Source: Blastococcus capsensis
Lineage (GTDB): Bacteria; Actinomycetota; Actinomycetes; Mycobacteriales; Geodermatophilaceae
Reading direction: 5' to 3'
Length of the DNA stretch: 64,000 nucleotides
Assembly (NCBI RefSeq): GCF_030165005.1
Contig: NZ_JASNNW010000018.1
Span: 37,642-101,641, forward strand
Below are positions 1 through 9,117 of the stretch, one piece after another; the first letter of the stretch is position 1; each line of letters begins with the position of its first letter. A model generated the notes under the pieces. It ran no database searches. It was given only the letters and a program-made list of their open reading frames with translations, and was not told the origin of the DNA. The translations under genes were made by a program, and so were the position numbers.

Positions 1-1
1 G

Positions 2-1453
2 CGCACCTACGGGTGCCAGATGAACGTGCACGACTCCGAGCGCCTGTCCGGCCTGCTCGAGGACGCCGGCTACACCGCCGCCGCGGAGGGCGACGACGCC
101 GACGTCGTCGTCCTCAACACCTGCGCGGTCAGGGAGAACGCCGACAACCGGCTCTACGGCAACCTCGGCCACCTGCGGCCGGTCAAGGACGCCCACCCCG
201 GCATGCAGATCGCCGTCGGCGGCTGCCTGGCGCAGAAGGACCGCGGCGAGATCGTCCGGCGGGCTCCGTGGGTGGACGTCGTCTTCGGCACGCACAACGT
301 CGGCTCGCTGCCGGCGCTGCTGGACCGGGCCCGGCACAACGCCGATGCGCAGGTCGAGATCGTCGAGTCCCTCGAGGTCTTCCCCTCGACGTTGCCGGCC
401 AAGCGGGACTCGGCCTACTCCGGCTGGGTGTCGATCAGCGTCGGCTGCAACAACACCTGCACGTTCTGCATCGTCCCGGCGCTGCGCGGCAAGGAGAAGG
501 ACCGCCGGCCGGGCGAGATCCTGGCCGAGGTGCAGGCGCTGGTCGACCAGGGCGTGCTCGAGGTGACCCTGCTCGGTCAGAACGTGAACGCCTACGGCGT
601 GGAGTTCCGCGACCGCGGTGCCTTCGCAGACCTGCTGCGCGCCGCCGGCCGGATCGAGGGGCTGGAGCGGATCCGCTTCACCAGCCCGCATCCGCGCGAG
701 TTCACCGACGACGTGATCGAGGCGATGGCCGAGACCCCGGCGGTCTGCCACCAGCTGCACATGCCGCTGCAGAGCGGTTCGGACGACGTGCTCCGCCGGA
801 TGCGCCGCGGCTACCGGCAGGACCGGTACCTCGGCATCATCGACCGGGTGCGCGCCGCCATGCCGGATGCGGCCATCACCACCGACATCATCGTGGGCTT
901 CCCCGGCGAGACCGAGGAGGACTTCGAGCAGACCCTCGAGGTCGTCCGGCAGTCCCGGTTCGCCAGCGCCTTCACCTTCCAGTACTCCAAGCGCCCCGGG
1001 ACCCCGGCCGCCGAGATGGCGGGTCAGCTGCCCAAGGACGTCGTCCAGGAGCGGTACCTGCGGCTGACCGCGCTGCAGGACCAGATCAGCTGGGACGAGA
1101 ACCGGAAGCTGGTCGGCCGGAAGGTCGAACTGCTGGTTGCGGCGGGGGAGGGCAGCAAGGACGCCCAGCGCGGACGGCTCTCCGGACGCGGCCGCGACGG
1201 CCGGCTCGTTCACTTTCGGGCGGGCGGGGGAGTCGGAGCCGACGGCGTGCGGCCCGGCGACGTCGTCGAGACCGTGATCACCGAGGTGGCGCCGCACCAC
1301 CTGGTCGCCGACGGCGCGCTGCTGTCGCACCGGCGCACCCGCGCCGGCGACGCGAGCGAGGCGGGCATTCGGCCGACGACCCCGGGGGTCTCGCTGGGCA
1401 TGCCGCGGATCGGCGTCCCCGAGCCGCTGCCGGTCCTCACCAGCGGCTGCTGA
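2..1453 (+). CDS. miaB: tRNA-2-methylthio-N6-dimethylallyladenosine synthase, 5' end outside window
   Basis: Radical-SAM methylthiotransferase that adds the 2-methylthio group to i6A37 of tRNAs. The reading frame is already open at base 2 (RTYGCQMN..., the start of the UPF0004 domain with its first cluster cysteine), so the true start lies upstream. The radical-SAM cysteines C-x3-C-x2-C are encoded near bases 447-469, followed by an ALRGKE stretch. A C-terminal TRAM-like domain with [10 protein letters not shown] follows near base 1190, and a short low-complexity tail ends the protein. It acts on the product of miaA, encoded 2.4 kb downstream. Identity is secure; only the N-terminus is missing. 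Confidence 0.95.
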   Translation, partial: RTYGCQMNVHDSERLSGLLEDAGYTAAAEGDDADVVVLNTCAVRENADNRLYGNLGHLRPVKDAHPGMQIAVGGCLAQKDRGEIVRRAPWVDVVFGTHNVGSLPALLDRARHNADAQVEIVESLEVFPSTLPAKRDSAYSGWVSISVGCNNTCTFCIVPALRGKEKDRRPGEILAEVQALVDQGVLEVTLLGQNVNAYGVEFRDRGAFADLLRAAGRIEGLERIRFTSPHPREFTDDVIEAMAETPAVCHQLHMPLQSGSDDVLRRMRRGYRQDRYLGIIDRVRAAMPDAAITTDIIVGFPGETEEDFEQTLEVVRQSRFASAFTFQYSKRPGTPAAEMAGQLPKDVVQERYLRLTALQDQISWDENRKLVGRKVELLVAAGEGSKDAQRGRLSGRGRDGRLVHFRAGGGVGADGVRPGDVVETVITEVAPHHLVADGALLSHRRTRAGDASEAGIRPTTPGVSLGMPRIGVPEPLPVLTSGC

Positions 1454-1458
1454 ACCAC

Positions 1459-1518
1459 GGCATAGGAGGCTATGCATACGGAATTGCGCGGCAAACCGTA
1501 TGCATAGCTTCCTATGCC
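1459..1518. terminator. Long hairpin between convergent miaB and DUF349 genes
   Basis: Arms 1459-1481 and 1496-1518 pair over 23 bp with a single G.T wobble. Inside the 14-nt loop, TTGC and GCAA can form a further 4-bp stem. It starts 5 bp after the miaB stop and ends 8 bp before the stop of the opposing gene, so a bidirectional terminator is the simplest role. It has no T-run and is unusually AT-rich for this genome (core GCTATGCATACGG), so a dispersed palindromic element is an alternative. Confidence 0.6.
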
Positions 1519-1526
1519 TTGGGGGG

Positions 1527-2987
1527 CTAGCGGCGGGCGGACTTCTCCGCCTCGGCCAGCCACTCCCGCCGGGTGGCGAGGTTCGCCGTGGCCTCGCCGA
1601 TCCGGCGCTGGTCGCCGGCGGCCTCCGCCTTGGCCAGCTGCTCCTCGGCCTTGGTGACGGCGGCCCGCATCGAGGTGACCATCGGGTTCTCCGGCGCGGT
1701 GCGCACCCGGCCGGCGTCGGCGGCGCCGCGCACCTTCTGCTCGACGGCCTGCATGCGGTCCTCCAGCGACCGCATGGACCCGCGCGGCACGTGGCCAATC
1801 GCGTCGTAGCGCTCCTGGATCTTGCGCAGCGCGTTCTGCGCGCCGCGGAGGTCCTTCGACGGGTCGAGCTGTTCGGCCTCGGCCAGCAGTTCCTCCTTGG
1901 CCCGCTGGTTCGCTTCCTGGTCGGCGTCGCGCGCCTTGTCCTGCTCGGCGCGGGCGGCGAAGAACGCGTCCTGGGCGGCGCGGAACTCCTTCCACAGGTC
2001 GTCGTCGCCGTCCCGGCCGGTGCGGGGCACGGCCTTCCAGCGGTCCATCAGCGAACGCATGGCGGCGCTGGTCGGACCCCAGTCGGTGGACGTCGACAGC
2101 TGCTGCGCCTCCTTGATCAGCTCCTGCTTGGCGGCGCGGGCCTCACCGCGCTGCGCGTCCAGCTGCGCGAAGTGGGTGCCGCGGCGCCGGCCGAAGGCGT
2201 CGCGGGCGGCCGCGAAGCGGGACCACAGCGCCTCGTCGGTCTTCCGGTCGATACCGCGGATCGTCTTCCACTCCTCGACGATCGCCTTGAGGCGGTCGCC
2301 GGCGGCCTTCCACGCCGTCGACTCGGCGGCGATCTGCTCCGCCTCGGTGGCCAGCGCCTCCTTGCGGGCGACCTGGGCCGCGCGCGCGGCGGCCTTCTCG
2401 GCGCGGAACTCCGCGTTCGCGGCCTCGGCGGTCTCGACCATGGCCCGCGCCCGGGCGGCGAGCCCTTCGAGGTCACCGACGGCGGCGGCGGAGGGAACGG
2501 ACCCCGCCAGCTCCTGCGCCTTCTTCTTGATCTCGGCCGGGTTGCCGGTGTGCGCCTTGAGCCGGGCCTCCAGCAGCGACACCTCGGTGGCGAGGTCGTC
2601 GTACCGGCGGCCGTAGTGGGCCAGCCCGGCCTCGGCGTCACCGGCCTGCCACGAACCCACCTCGCGCTCGCCGTCGGGGGTGCGCACGTACACGGTGCCC
2701 TCGTCGTCGACCCGTCCCCACTGCGCGGGGTCGCTGACCACGAGGGCGGCGGGCGGCGCGGGGACGGGCGCCGGCGACACCGGCGCCGCGGTTCCCGGTG
2801 CACCCTCCGTGGGGTCGGCGAGGGCCGCCTCCCCGGGGGTCGGCGCCGCCGGCGTGCCGGCCGCGGGGGTCACCGCGTCCGAACTGCCGGAAGGCTGCGC
2901 CGCCTCGGGGGCGGTGGTCTCGGGGGTCTCCGCAATCGGCGGAGCGGCCTGCTGCACCCCGTTGCCGGGGTCGTCCGTGCTCGACAC
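1527..2987 (-). CDS. DUF349 domain protein
   Basis: About 486 residues. The first ~130 are Ala/Pro/Thr-rich and look disordered. The rest is highly charged alpha-helical sequence with repeated W-K motifs (LKAIVEEWKTIRG, LMDRWKAVPR, ALRKIQERYDAIGHVPR) typical of tandem DUF349 repeats. Function is unknown; the gene commonly sits beside miaB/miaA in actinobacteria. The GTG at 2987 was chosen because it gives VSSTDDPG... and a 40-bp divergent gap to the next gene; an in-frame ATG at 3011 is the alternative. It converges on miaB across a strong hairpin. Confidence 0.82.
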   Translation of the reverse strand: MSSTDDPGNGVQQAAPPIAETPETTAPEAAQPSGSSDAVTPAAGTPAAPTPGEAALADPTEGAPGTAAPVSPAPVPAPPAALVVSDPAQWGRVDDEGTVYVRTPDGEREVGSWQAGDAEAGLAHYGRRYDDLATEVSLLEARLKAHTGNPAEIKKKAQELAGSVPSAAAVGDLEGLAARARAMVETAEAANAEFRAEKAAARAAQVARKEALATEAEQIAAESTAWKAAGDRLKAIVEEWKTIRGIDRKTDEALWSRFAAARDAFGRRRGTHFAQLDAQRGEARAAKQELIKEAQQLSTSTDWGPTSAAMRSLMDRWKAVPRTGRDGDDDLWKEFRAAQDAFFAARAEQDKARDADQEANQRAKEELLAEAEQLDPSKDLRGAQNALRKIQERYDAIGHVPRGSMRSLEDRMQAVEQKVRGAADAGRVRTAPENPMVTSMRAAVTKAEEQLAKAEAAGDQRRIGEATANLATRREWLAEAEKSARR

Positions 2988-3027
2988 GTCCCGCAGTGTT
3001 CCACGTCGCATCGGCGACACTGCTGCG

Positions 3028-3753
3028 GTGACCATCGTCCCCGGCGGCCTCCCGGTCCGGACGGCGCGCCCGTCGGCCGCCGTCGCGTTCTGCCCGTGCC
3101 CGCCACTGCTGCTCCCGGCGGTGGAGGGGCGGCCGGCGCCGGAGACCCAGGCCCTGCGCGCGGCCTGCGCCGAGGCGGTCACCGAGCTGCTCACGGCGGC
3201 TTCCGAGGTGGTGGTCGTCGTCGGCCCGGGCGCCGCCCCCGGCGAGCGGTACGGGCCCGGGGACGGCGGCGACCTGCGCGGCCACGGCGTTGACCTGGAG
3301 TTGGGCTTCGACGGGCGGGTGCGCCCCGGTGGCCGCCGGCTGCCGCTCGCGCACACGGTCGGTGCCTGGCTGCTGGACGAGGCGTCGTTCGCCGGAACCC
3401 GGATCGGCGTGGGTCCGGCCGACCTCGGCCAGCTGCTGCGGGATCTGCCCGCACCCGTCGGCGTCCTGGCGATGGGTGACGGCTCGGCCCGCCGGAGCGT
3501 GAAGGCGCCCGGGTACCTCGACCCCGCGGCCGAGCCCTTCGACGCCGTGGTGAGCGCTGCCCTGGCCGCGGGCGATGCCGCGGCACTGGCCGGGCTGGAC
3601 GCCGTGGAGGGCGACCGGCTGCTCGCCGCCGGCGTGCTCACCTGGCGGGCGGTCGGTGCCGCGTTCACCGGCCGGCACGTCACCGCTCGGCTGCGGCACG
3701 ACGCCGCGCCGCTCGGCGTGGCCTACCCGGTGGCCGAGTGGATCGTGGCGTGA
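3028..3753 (+). CDS. Class III extradiol dioxygenase-like protein
   Basis: 241 residues starting at a GTG (VTIVPGGLPV...). The pattern of a CPCPPLLLPAVEG loop, a VVVVVGPG strand and a GDGSARRSVKAPG segment resembles the LigB-like / class III extradiol dioxygenase fold. The gene lies between the DUF349 gene and miaA, where such a conserved actinobacterial gene is usual. Catalytic activity is not established for this group and I do not see a complete set of His metal ligands, so the name describes fold only. It is divergent from the DUF349 gene with about 40 bp between starts. Confidence 0.72.
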   Translation: MTIVPGGLPVRTARPSAAVAFCPCPPLLLPAVEGRPAPETQALRAACAEAVTELLTAASEVVVVVGPGAAPGERYGPGDGGDLRGHGVDLELGFDGRVRPGGRRLPLAHTVGAWLLDEASFAGTRIGVGPADLGQLLRDLPAPVGVLAMGDGSARRSVKAPGYLDPAAEPFDAVVSAALAAGDAAALAGLDAVEGDRLLAAGVLTWRAVGAAFTGRHVTARLRHDAAPLGVAYPVAEWIVA

Positions 3754-3767
3754 GCGGACAGGGGCGT

Positions 3768-3875
3768 GAGCATCGCAGCGAGGCGGCCGTCGACAGGGAG
3801 GGAGCATCGCAGCGAGGGACGAGCGAGGAGCGGACCGACCGCGGAGACGGCCGGGACCTCGGAGCGAGGAGCGGA
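3768..3875 (+). repeat. Short direct repeats of GAGC/GCGAG type between two genes
   Basis: A 16-bp unit GAGCATCGCAGCGAGG occurs at 3768-3783 and again at 3802-3817. A 14-bp unit GAGCGAGGAGCGGA occurs at 3821-3834 and 3862-3875. The stretch is readable in the miaA frame but encodes low-complexity Arg/Gly/Glu sequence with no relation to MiaA, so it is treated as non-coding leader. Similar material lies at 53155-53227. Confidence 0.6.
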
Positions 3876-3896
3876 GCGGCCCGCGGGAGCGAACCG

Positions 3897-4823
3897 GTGG
3901 AGACGAGCGCGCCGCCGGTCGTCGCCGTCGTCGGGCCGACCGCCACGGGCAAGACGGCGCTGGCGGTGACCCTGGCGCAGCGGCTGGGCGGGGAGGTCGT
4001 CAACGCCGACTCCATGCAGCTCTACCGCGGCATGGACATCGGCACCGCCAAGCCCGGCCTCGACGAGCGCGGTGGCGTGCCGCACCACCTGTTGGACCTG
4101 TGGCACGTCCAGCAGCCGGCGTCGGTGGCGGAGTACCGGGAGCGGGCCCGCGCCGAGATCGACCGGCTGCGGGCCGCCGGGGTGGTGCCCTTCCTGGTCG
4201 GCGGCTCCGGGCTCTACGTCCGCGCCGTGCTCGACGAGCTGGACTTCCCGGGGACCGACCCGGCGCTGCGCGCCCGTCTCGAGGACGAACTGGTCGCCGT
4301 CGGCCCTGCGGAGCTGCACGCCCGGCTGGCGGCCCTCGACCCGGCCGCGGCCGCGGCCGTGCTCCCCAGCAACGGACGGCGGATCGTGCGGGCGCTGGAG
4401 GTCATCGAGCTCACCGGCGGCCCGTTCCGGGCCCAGCTGCCCGCGCCCGCCCCGCACTACCCGGCCGTCGTCATCGGCGTGGACCGCCAGCCGGCCGAGC
4501 TCGACGCGCGGATCGCGGCGCGGGTCGACCGGATGTGGGCCGCCGGGTTCGTCGACGAGGTGGCGGCGCTGGCCGCGGACGGGCTGCGGGAGGGCCCGAC
4601 GGCGTCCCGGGCGCTCGGCTACGCCCAGGTGCTCGCCCAGCTGGACGGCACGCTGACTGCCGAGGAGGCGCGGGAACGGACGGTCACGACCACCCGGCGC
4701 TTCGTCCGGCGGCAGCGGTCGTGGTTCCGCCGCGACGCCGCCATGACCTGGTTCGACGCCGCCCGCGCCGACCTGGCCGACGCGGTCCTGGGCGAGATCA
4801 CCGGCCGTACGATCGGGGCGTGA
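3897..4823 (+). CDS. miaA: tRNA dimethylallyltransferase
   Basis: Transfers a dimethylallyl group to N6 of A37 in tRNAs reading UNN codons; MiaB then methylthiolates the product. 308 residues, the normal family length. The P-loop GPTATGKT is near residue 11, the DSMQLYRG motif follows at about residue 37, and conserved GGSGLYVRA lies near residue 102. The GTG at 3897 is preferred: it has CGGGAG 7 nt upstream and starts just before the P-loop. Upstream in-frame starts would add repeat-derived sequence. Its stop overlaps the dapF start by 4 bp, so the two are translationally coupled. Confidence 0.93.
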   Translation: METSAPPVVAVVGPTATGKTALAVTLAQRLGGEVVNADSMQLYRGMDIGTAKPGLDERGGVPHHLLDLWHVQQPASVAEYRERARAEIDRLRAAGVVPFLVGGSGLYVRAVLDELDFPGTDPALRARLEDELVAVGPAELHARLAALDPAAAAAVLPSNGRRIVRALEVIELTGGPFRAQLPAPAPHYPAVVIGVDRQPAELDARIAARVDRMWAAGFVDEVAALAADGLREGPTASRALGYAQVLAQLDGTLTAEEARERTVTTTRRFVRRQRSWFRRDAAMTWFDAARADLADAVLGEITGRTIGA

Positions 4824-5692
4824 CCACCTTCCCGCGCGTGCTGAAAGGGCACGGCACCGAGAACGACTTCGTGGTGCTGCCCGACCCCGACGGCACGGTC
4901 TGGGCGGGGGACCGGCTCGACCCGGCCACCGTCCGCCGGCTGTGCGAGCGCCGCGCGGGGCTGGGTGGCGACGGCGTCCTCCGGCTGGTGCCCAGCGCCC
5001 ACGTGCCGGACGCGACCCAGGTGCTGGGGAAGGATCTCGACCGCTGCGAGTGGTTCATGGACCACCGCAATGCCGACGGCTCCTACGCGGAGATGTGCGG
5101 CAACGGCATCCGGCTGTTCCTGCACGCGCTGATCGCCGAGGGCCTGCTGGACCGGGACGCCTGCGCGGACGGCGTGCTCGTGGGCACCCGTGGCGGTCCC
5201 CGGCGGGTGGGCGCCGCCGCGGACGGCGGCTACTGGGTGGACATGGGGCCGGCCCGCGAGTTCGGCCGCGGCGCCGCCGAGCTGGACGGGCGGAGCTTCG
5301 CGGGGCTGGCCGTATCGATGGGCAACCCCCACCTGGCCGCGCTCACCGACGTCGACGTCGACATCCTCGACCTGACCCGGGCGCCGCGCTTCGACGCCGA
5401 CCTCTTCCCCGAGGGGGTCAACGTGGAGATCGTGAACGTGCTCGAACCCGGTGCGCACATCCGGTTGCGGGTCTTCGAGCGCGGGGTGGGGGAGACCCGG
5501 TCGTGCGGAACCGGCGCCTGCGCCGCGGCGTACACCGCGCTGCGGTCCGAGGGCGCACGCGAGGGCACCGTCGTCGTCGACGTCCCCGGGGGCCGCCTGT
5601 CGGTGCAGGTGACCCCGGGGACGACGATCCTCAGCGGGCCGGCGGTCCTGGTGTCCACCGGCACGCTGTGCCCGGAGTGGCTCGCCGGCTGA
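4820..5692 (+). CDS. dapF: Diaminopimelate epimerase
   Basis: Interconverts LL- and meso-diaminopimelate in lysine and peptidoglycan synthesis, without a cofactor, using two cysteines. 290 residues. Both catalytic cysteines are visible in their motifs: MCGNGIRLF in the first half and ETRSCGTGACAAA in the second. A GNPH motif lies between them. The start GTG is inside the GTGA overlap with the miaA stop. Order miaA-dapF-hflX is conserved in actinobacteria. Confidence 0.95.
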   Translation: MTTFPRVLKGHGTENDFVVLPDPDGTVWAGDRLDPATVRRLCERRAGLGGDGVLRLVPSAHVPDATQVLGKDLDRCEWFMDHRNADGSYAEMCGNGIRLFLHALIAEGLLDRDACADGVLVGTRGGPRRVGAAADGGYWVDMGPAREFGRGAAELDGRSFAGLAVSMGNPHLAALTDVDVDILDLTRAPRFDADLFPEGVNVEIVNVLEPGAHIRLRVFERGVGETRSCGTGACAAAYTALRSEGAREGTVVVDVPGGRLSVQVTPGTTILSGPAVLVSTGTLCPEWLAG

Positions 5693-5831
5693 ACCCGCTC
5701 AGGGGTGGTCGGGTGTGCCAGCCTCGCTCTGCCCGTGGCGCGGAACGGGATGCACCGGCGCGGTGCCGGTGTTGTACCCGGCGATGACAACTCAGGTGCC
5801 TTCCCTGCAGGACCGTGCCACGCTGGGCACG

Positions 5832-7295
5832 ATGACGACCGCCCCCGACGCCCTGCCGTTCGACGAGCAGACCGAGCCCGATCCCCGCCGCACGCCCGCC
5901 GCGCAGCGGGACGAGACCGACGACACCACCGGCTCCTACGCCCTGGAGGCGCGTGGCGCGCTCCGCCGCGTCGCGGGGCTCTCCACCGAACTCGCCGACG
6001 TCACCGAGGTCGAGTACCGCCAGCTGCGACTCGAGCGCGTCGTGCTCGTCGGGGTCTGGACCGAGGGCACCCAGGCCGATGCGGACCGTTCGCTCGCCGA
6101 GCTCGCCGCCCTGGCCGAGACCGCCGGCTCCGAGGTGCTGGAGGCGGTCAGCCAGCGCCGCGACAAGCCCGACGCGGCCACCTACGTGGGCTCGGGCAAG
6201 GCCAACGAGATCCGCGACATCGTCGCGGCGAGCGGCGCCGACACCGTCATCTGCGACGGTGAGCTCACCCCCGGCCAGCTCAACCAGCTGGAGAAGGTCC
6301 TCAAGGTGAAGGTCGTCGACCGGACGGCGCTGATCCTGGACATCTTCGCCCAGCACGCCACCAGCCGGGAGGGCAAGGCCCAGGTCGAGCTGGCCCAGAT
6401 GCAGTACATGCTGCCGCGCCTGCGCGGCTGGGGTGAGTCGCTCTCCCGACAGGCCGGTGGTCGCGTCGCCGGCGGTGGCGGTATCGGTACCCGTGGCCCC
6501 GGTGAGACGAAGATCGAGACCGACCGGCGGCGGATCCGCGCCCGGGTGAGCAAGCTCCGCCGGGAGATCACCGGCATGGCGACGGCGCGGGCCACCCAGC
6601 GGTCCAGCCGGGGCCGCAACGCGGTGCCGAGCGTGGCGATCGCCGGCTACACCAATGCGGGCAAGTCCAGCCTGCTCAACCAGCTCACGGGTGCCGGGGT
6701 GCTGGTGGAGAACGCGCTGTTCGCGACCCTCGACCCGACGGTGCGCCGGGCGCAGTCACCGGACGGCCGGGAGTACACGCTGACCGACACGGTCGGCTTC
6801 GTGCGCCACCTGCCGCACCAGCTCGTGGACGCGTTCCGCTCCACGCTGGAGGAGGTGGCCGCCGCCGATCTGCTGGTGCACGTCGTCGACGGCTCCGACC
6901 CCGACCCGCTCGGCCAGATCGACGCCGTCCGGATCGTGCTGTCGGAGATCGACGCGGCCGCGGTCCCCGAGCTCATCGTCGTCAACAAGGTCGACGCGAT
7001 GACCGAGGAGGACATCCTCACCCTCCGCCAGGCCCTGCCCGGCGCGGTCTGGGTGTCGGCCCGCACCGGAGCCGGGATGGAGACCCTGCGCCGGATGATC
7101 GCCGAGCGCCTGCCGCACCCCGACGTGGAGGTCGACGTGCTCGTCCCCTACGAGCGGGGTGACCTCGTGGCCCGGGTCCACCGGGACGGCGAGGTCCTCG
7201 CCGAGCAGCACGAGGGCAGCGGGACCCGGCTGACCGCGCGGGTGGACGGCGCGCTCGCGGCGGCGCTCGAGGAGTTCGCGGTTCCGGTCGGCTGA
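5832..7295 (+). CDS. hflX: Ribosome-associated GTPase HflX
   Basis: GTPase that binds the 50S subunit and splits stalled or heat-damaged ribosomes. About 487 residues. An N-terminal HflX domain (GSGKANEI, VVDRTALILDIFAQHA) is followed by a helical linker with the glycine-rich GGRVAGGGGIGTRGPGE. The G domain has G1 GYTNAGKSS near residue 271, G3 DTVGF near 317 and G4 NKVD near 384. The ATG at 5832 is chosen; an in-frame ATG at 5784 would add 16 residues and cannot be excluded. The first ~35 residues are acidic and variable. Confidence 0.93.
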   Translation: MTTAPDALPFDEQTEPDPRRTPAAQRDETDDTTGSYALEARGALRRVAGLSTELADVTEVEYRQLRLERVVLVGVWTEGTQADADRSLAELAALAETAGSEVLEAVSQRRDKPDAATYVGSGKANEIRDIVAASGADTVICDGELTPGQLNQLEKVLKVKVVDRTALILDIFAQHATSREGKAQVELAQMQYMLPRLRGWGESLSRQAGGRVAGGGGIGTRGPGETKIETDRRRIRARVSKLRREITGMATARATQRSSRGRNAVPSVAIAGYTNAGKSSLLNQLTGAGVLVENALFATLDPTVRRAQSPDGREYTLTDTVGFVRHLPHQLVDAFRSTLEEVAAADLLVHVVDGSDPDPLGQIDAVRIVLSEIDAAAVPELIVVNKVDAMTEEDILTLRQALPGAVWVSARTGAGMETLRRMIAERLPHPDVEVDVLVPYERGDLVARVHRDGEVLAEQHEGSGTRLTARVDGALAAALEEFAVPVG

Positions 7296-7352
7296 GGTGC
7301 CCGGCCCGGTCGGCCGGATCACGATCCGGTCACGGGCCGGTACGGTGACGGC

Positions 7353-8075
7353 GTGACCAGGGGAGCGGTGCGGGAGACCGGTCTGCCCGGCTCCCCGCCG
7401 GTCGTCTCGGTGGGCCGCCCCCCGTGGTGGCTGCTCGTCGTGGCGACGCTGGTCGGTGGTCTGGTCACCGCCGACCTGCTGGCCCGCGGGGCCCTGGAGC
7501 GGCTGGACCTGCGGCTGTCGGAGATCGTGAGCGACTGGGGGCTGCAGGAGTCCGCCGCCTACCCGGTGGTCTGGCTGTTCACCCAGCTCGGTGGCCGGGT
7601 GACGATCCTCGTCGTCCTCGCCGGGCTGGTGGGGTACCTGCTGTGGCGGCGGGGGACCTGGCTGCCGATCGCCCGGGTGGTGCTGGCGGTCGCCGTCCTC
7701 ACCGCCGGGGTCTATGCCCTCAAGCACGGCGTGGGCCGGACGGCGCCGGCGTTCCCGGGGTCGTACTTCTTCCATGCCGACGGCGCCTCGTTCCCCTCGG
7801 GGCACGTGGCCAACGCCGTGCTGATGTGGGGCGTCGCCCGCTGGCAGGCGGTCGAGTACGGCCTGCCGGCCGCGGCCCAGCGCACCTTCTGGTGGTTGAG
7901 CGTGGCCGGGCCCATCGGCACCGGCGTGGCGATGGTGTCGCTGGACTTCCACTGGATCACCGATGCGGTCATGGGGGCAGCCGTCGGGATTCTGCTGCTG
8001 GGCGTGGTTCACGCACTGGACGCACTGGTTCTGTCACGCTGGGTTCGTGCCCGAGCAGGCCGACCGACCGCTTAG
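7353..8075 (+). CDS. PAP2-family membrane phosphatase
   Basis: Integral membrane phosphatidic-acid-phosphatase-type enzyme, probably dephosphorylating a lipid phosphate or undecaprenyl pyrophosphate. 240 residues with about six hydrophobic segments. The three motifs are visible: KHGVGRTAP, FPSGHVANA and a third with the catalytic His in LDFHWITDAV. GTG start. The 3' end overlaps the next gene by about 29 bp, implying co-transcription. The substrate cannot be told from sequence. Confidence 0.87.
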   Translation: MTRGAVRETGLPGSPPVVSVGRPPWWLLVVATLVGGLVTADLLARGALERLDLRLSEIVSDWGLQESAAYPVVWLFTQLGGRVTILVVLAGLVGYLLWRRGTWLPIARVVLAVAVLTAGVYALKHGVGRTAPAFPGSYFFHADGASFPSGHVANAVLMWGVARWQAVEYGLPAAAQRTFWWLSVAGPIGTGVAMVSLDFHWITDAVMGAAVGILLLGVVHALDALVLSRWVRARAGRPTA

Positions 8076-9114
8076 CCACGCCCGCGCGCGTCGGCTGACC
8101 TCGGCGACCGCACTGGCCGGCGGGCTGGCGGCCGTGGTCGTCGCCGCCGACCCGGCGGCTGCGGAGCAAGCGGCCTCCGGGGCCGCCGCGCCGACCGTCC
8201 GCTGTGCCGTCACCGACGCGCGTCTCGCCGAGCTGTCCGGGCTCGTCGTCGTCGGCGAGCAGATGCTGGCGCTGAACGACGGCGGCGACCAGGTGGCCGT
8301 CTTCGGTCTCGACGGGACGTGCGCGGTGGCCGACGTGCAGACGGCTCCGGTCGATCCCTACGACCCCGAGGACCTCGCCGTCGGAGTGGACGGCACCGTG
8401 TGGGTCGCGGACATCGGCGACAACAACAGCGATCGCGCGACCGTGGCCCTGCACGTGCTGCGGCCCGACGGCACGGCGTCGCTGCACCGGCTGACCTACC
8501 CCGACGGTGCGCACGACGCCGAAGCCCTGCTGATGGCGCCGGACGGCAGTCCCTACGTGGTGACCAAGGAGGTCCTCGGCGCCAGCGGGGTGTACCGGCC
8601 CGCCGGTGCCCTGGTCGACGGCGGCACGGTGCCGCTGGAGCGGGTCGGCAGCGTGAACGTCACGCTCACCGGTACGCCGGGCGGCCCGGTCGGCCGGGCC
8701 GGACAGCTGATGATCACCGGCGGTGCGGTCGCCGCGGACGGCAGCGCGCTGGCGCTGCGCACCTACACCGACGCCTACGTCTGGCCGCTGGAGGGCTCCG
8801 ACGTCGCCGGCGCACTGGCCGCGGACCCCGTGCGTCTCCCGCTGCCGGAGTCGCCGCAGGGTGAGGCGATCAGCTTCGCCGCGGACTCGCGGGGGCTCGT
8901 GATCGCCAGTGAGGGCCTGCCCAGCGAGGTCACCGTCGTCCCGCTCCCGTCCGCGGCCGTGCCGGCGACCACCGCCCCGCCGCCCGGCGAGCCGTTGCCC
9001 ACCTTCGCCGACCTCACCCGCTCGGACCGATCGCCCTTCCCGGCCGCGCTCATCGCCGCCTCGGTCGCCACCCTCGTCGTGTGGCTCGGCGGCCGGCTGC
9101 GCCGCCGGCCCTGA
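8047..9114 (+). CDS. Secreted, C-terminally anchored propeller-like protein
   Basis: 355 residues from a GTG inside the end of the PAP2 gene. Residues ~12-40 form a signal peptide with an Arg-rich start and an Ala-rich core ending AAA. The body has repeated strands such as LSGLVVVGEQMLALNDGGD, DPEDLAVGVDGTVWVADIGDNNSDR and DAEALLMAPDGSPYVVTKE, suggestive of a six-bladed beta-propeller. A C-terminal hydrophobic helix followed by RLRRRP would anchor it outside the membrane. The DPEDLA and DAEALL acidic motifs resemble propellers that bind metal or sugar, but no function is assigned. It ends 3 bp before the convergent IclR gene. Confidence 0.8.
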   Translation: MPEQADRPLSHARARRLTSATALAGGLAAVVVAADPAAAEQAASGAAAPTVRCAVTDARLAELSGLVVVGEQMLALNDGGDQVAVFGLDGTCAVADVQTAPVDPYDPEDLAVGVDGTVWVADIGDNNSDRATVALHVLRPDGTASLHRLTYPDGAHDAEALLMAPDGSPYVVTKEVLGASGVYRPAGALVDGGTVPLERVGSVNVTLTGTPGGPVGRAGQLMITGGAVAADGSALALRTYTDAYVWPLEGSDVAGALAADPVRLPLPESPQGEAISFAADSRGLVIASEGLPSEVTVVPLPSAAVPATTAPPPGEPLPTFADLTRSDRSPFPAALIAASVATLVVWLGGRLRRRP

Positions 9115-9117
9115 GGA

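Noticed and set aside
13..1530. Open frame of ~500 codons overlapping miaB
   Set aside because: Arg/Gly/Pro-rich out-of-frame translation of miaB; an effect of high GC.
2680..3027. N-terminal extension of the extradiol-like protein
   Set aside because: Overlaps the opposing DUF349 coding sequence and is low complexity; the GTG at 3028 fits better.
1500..3293. Long plus-strand frame opposite the DUF349 gene
   Set aside because: Low-complexity Gly/Arg/Leu composition, no ribosome-binding site; antisense of a real gene.
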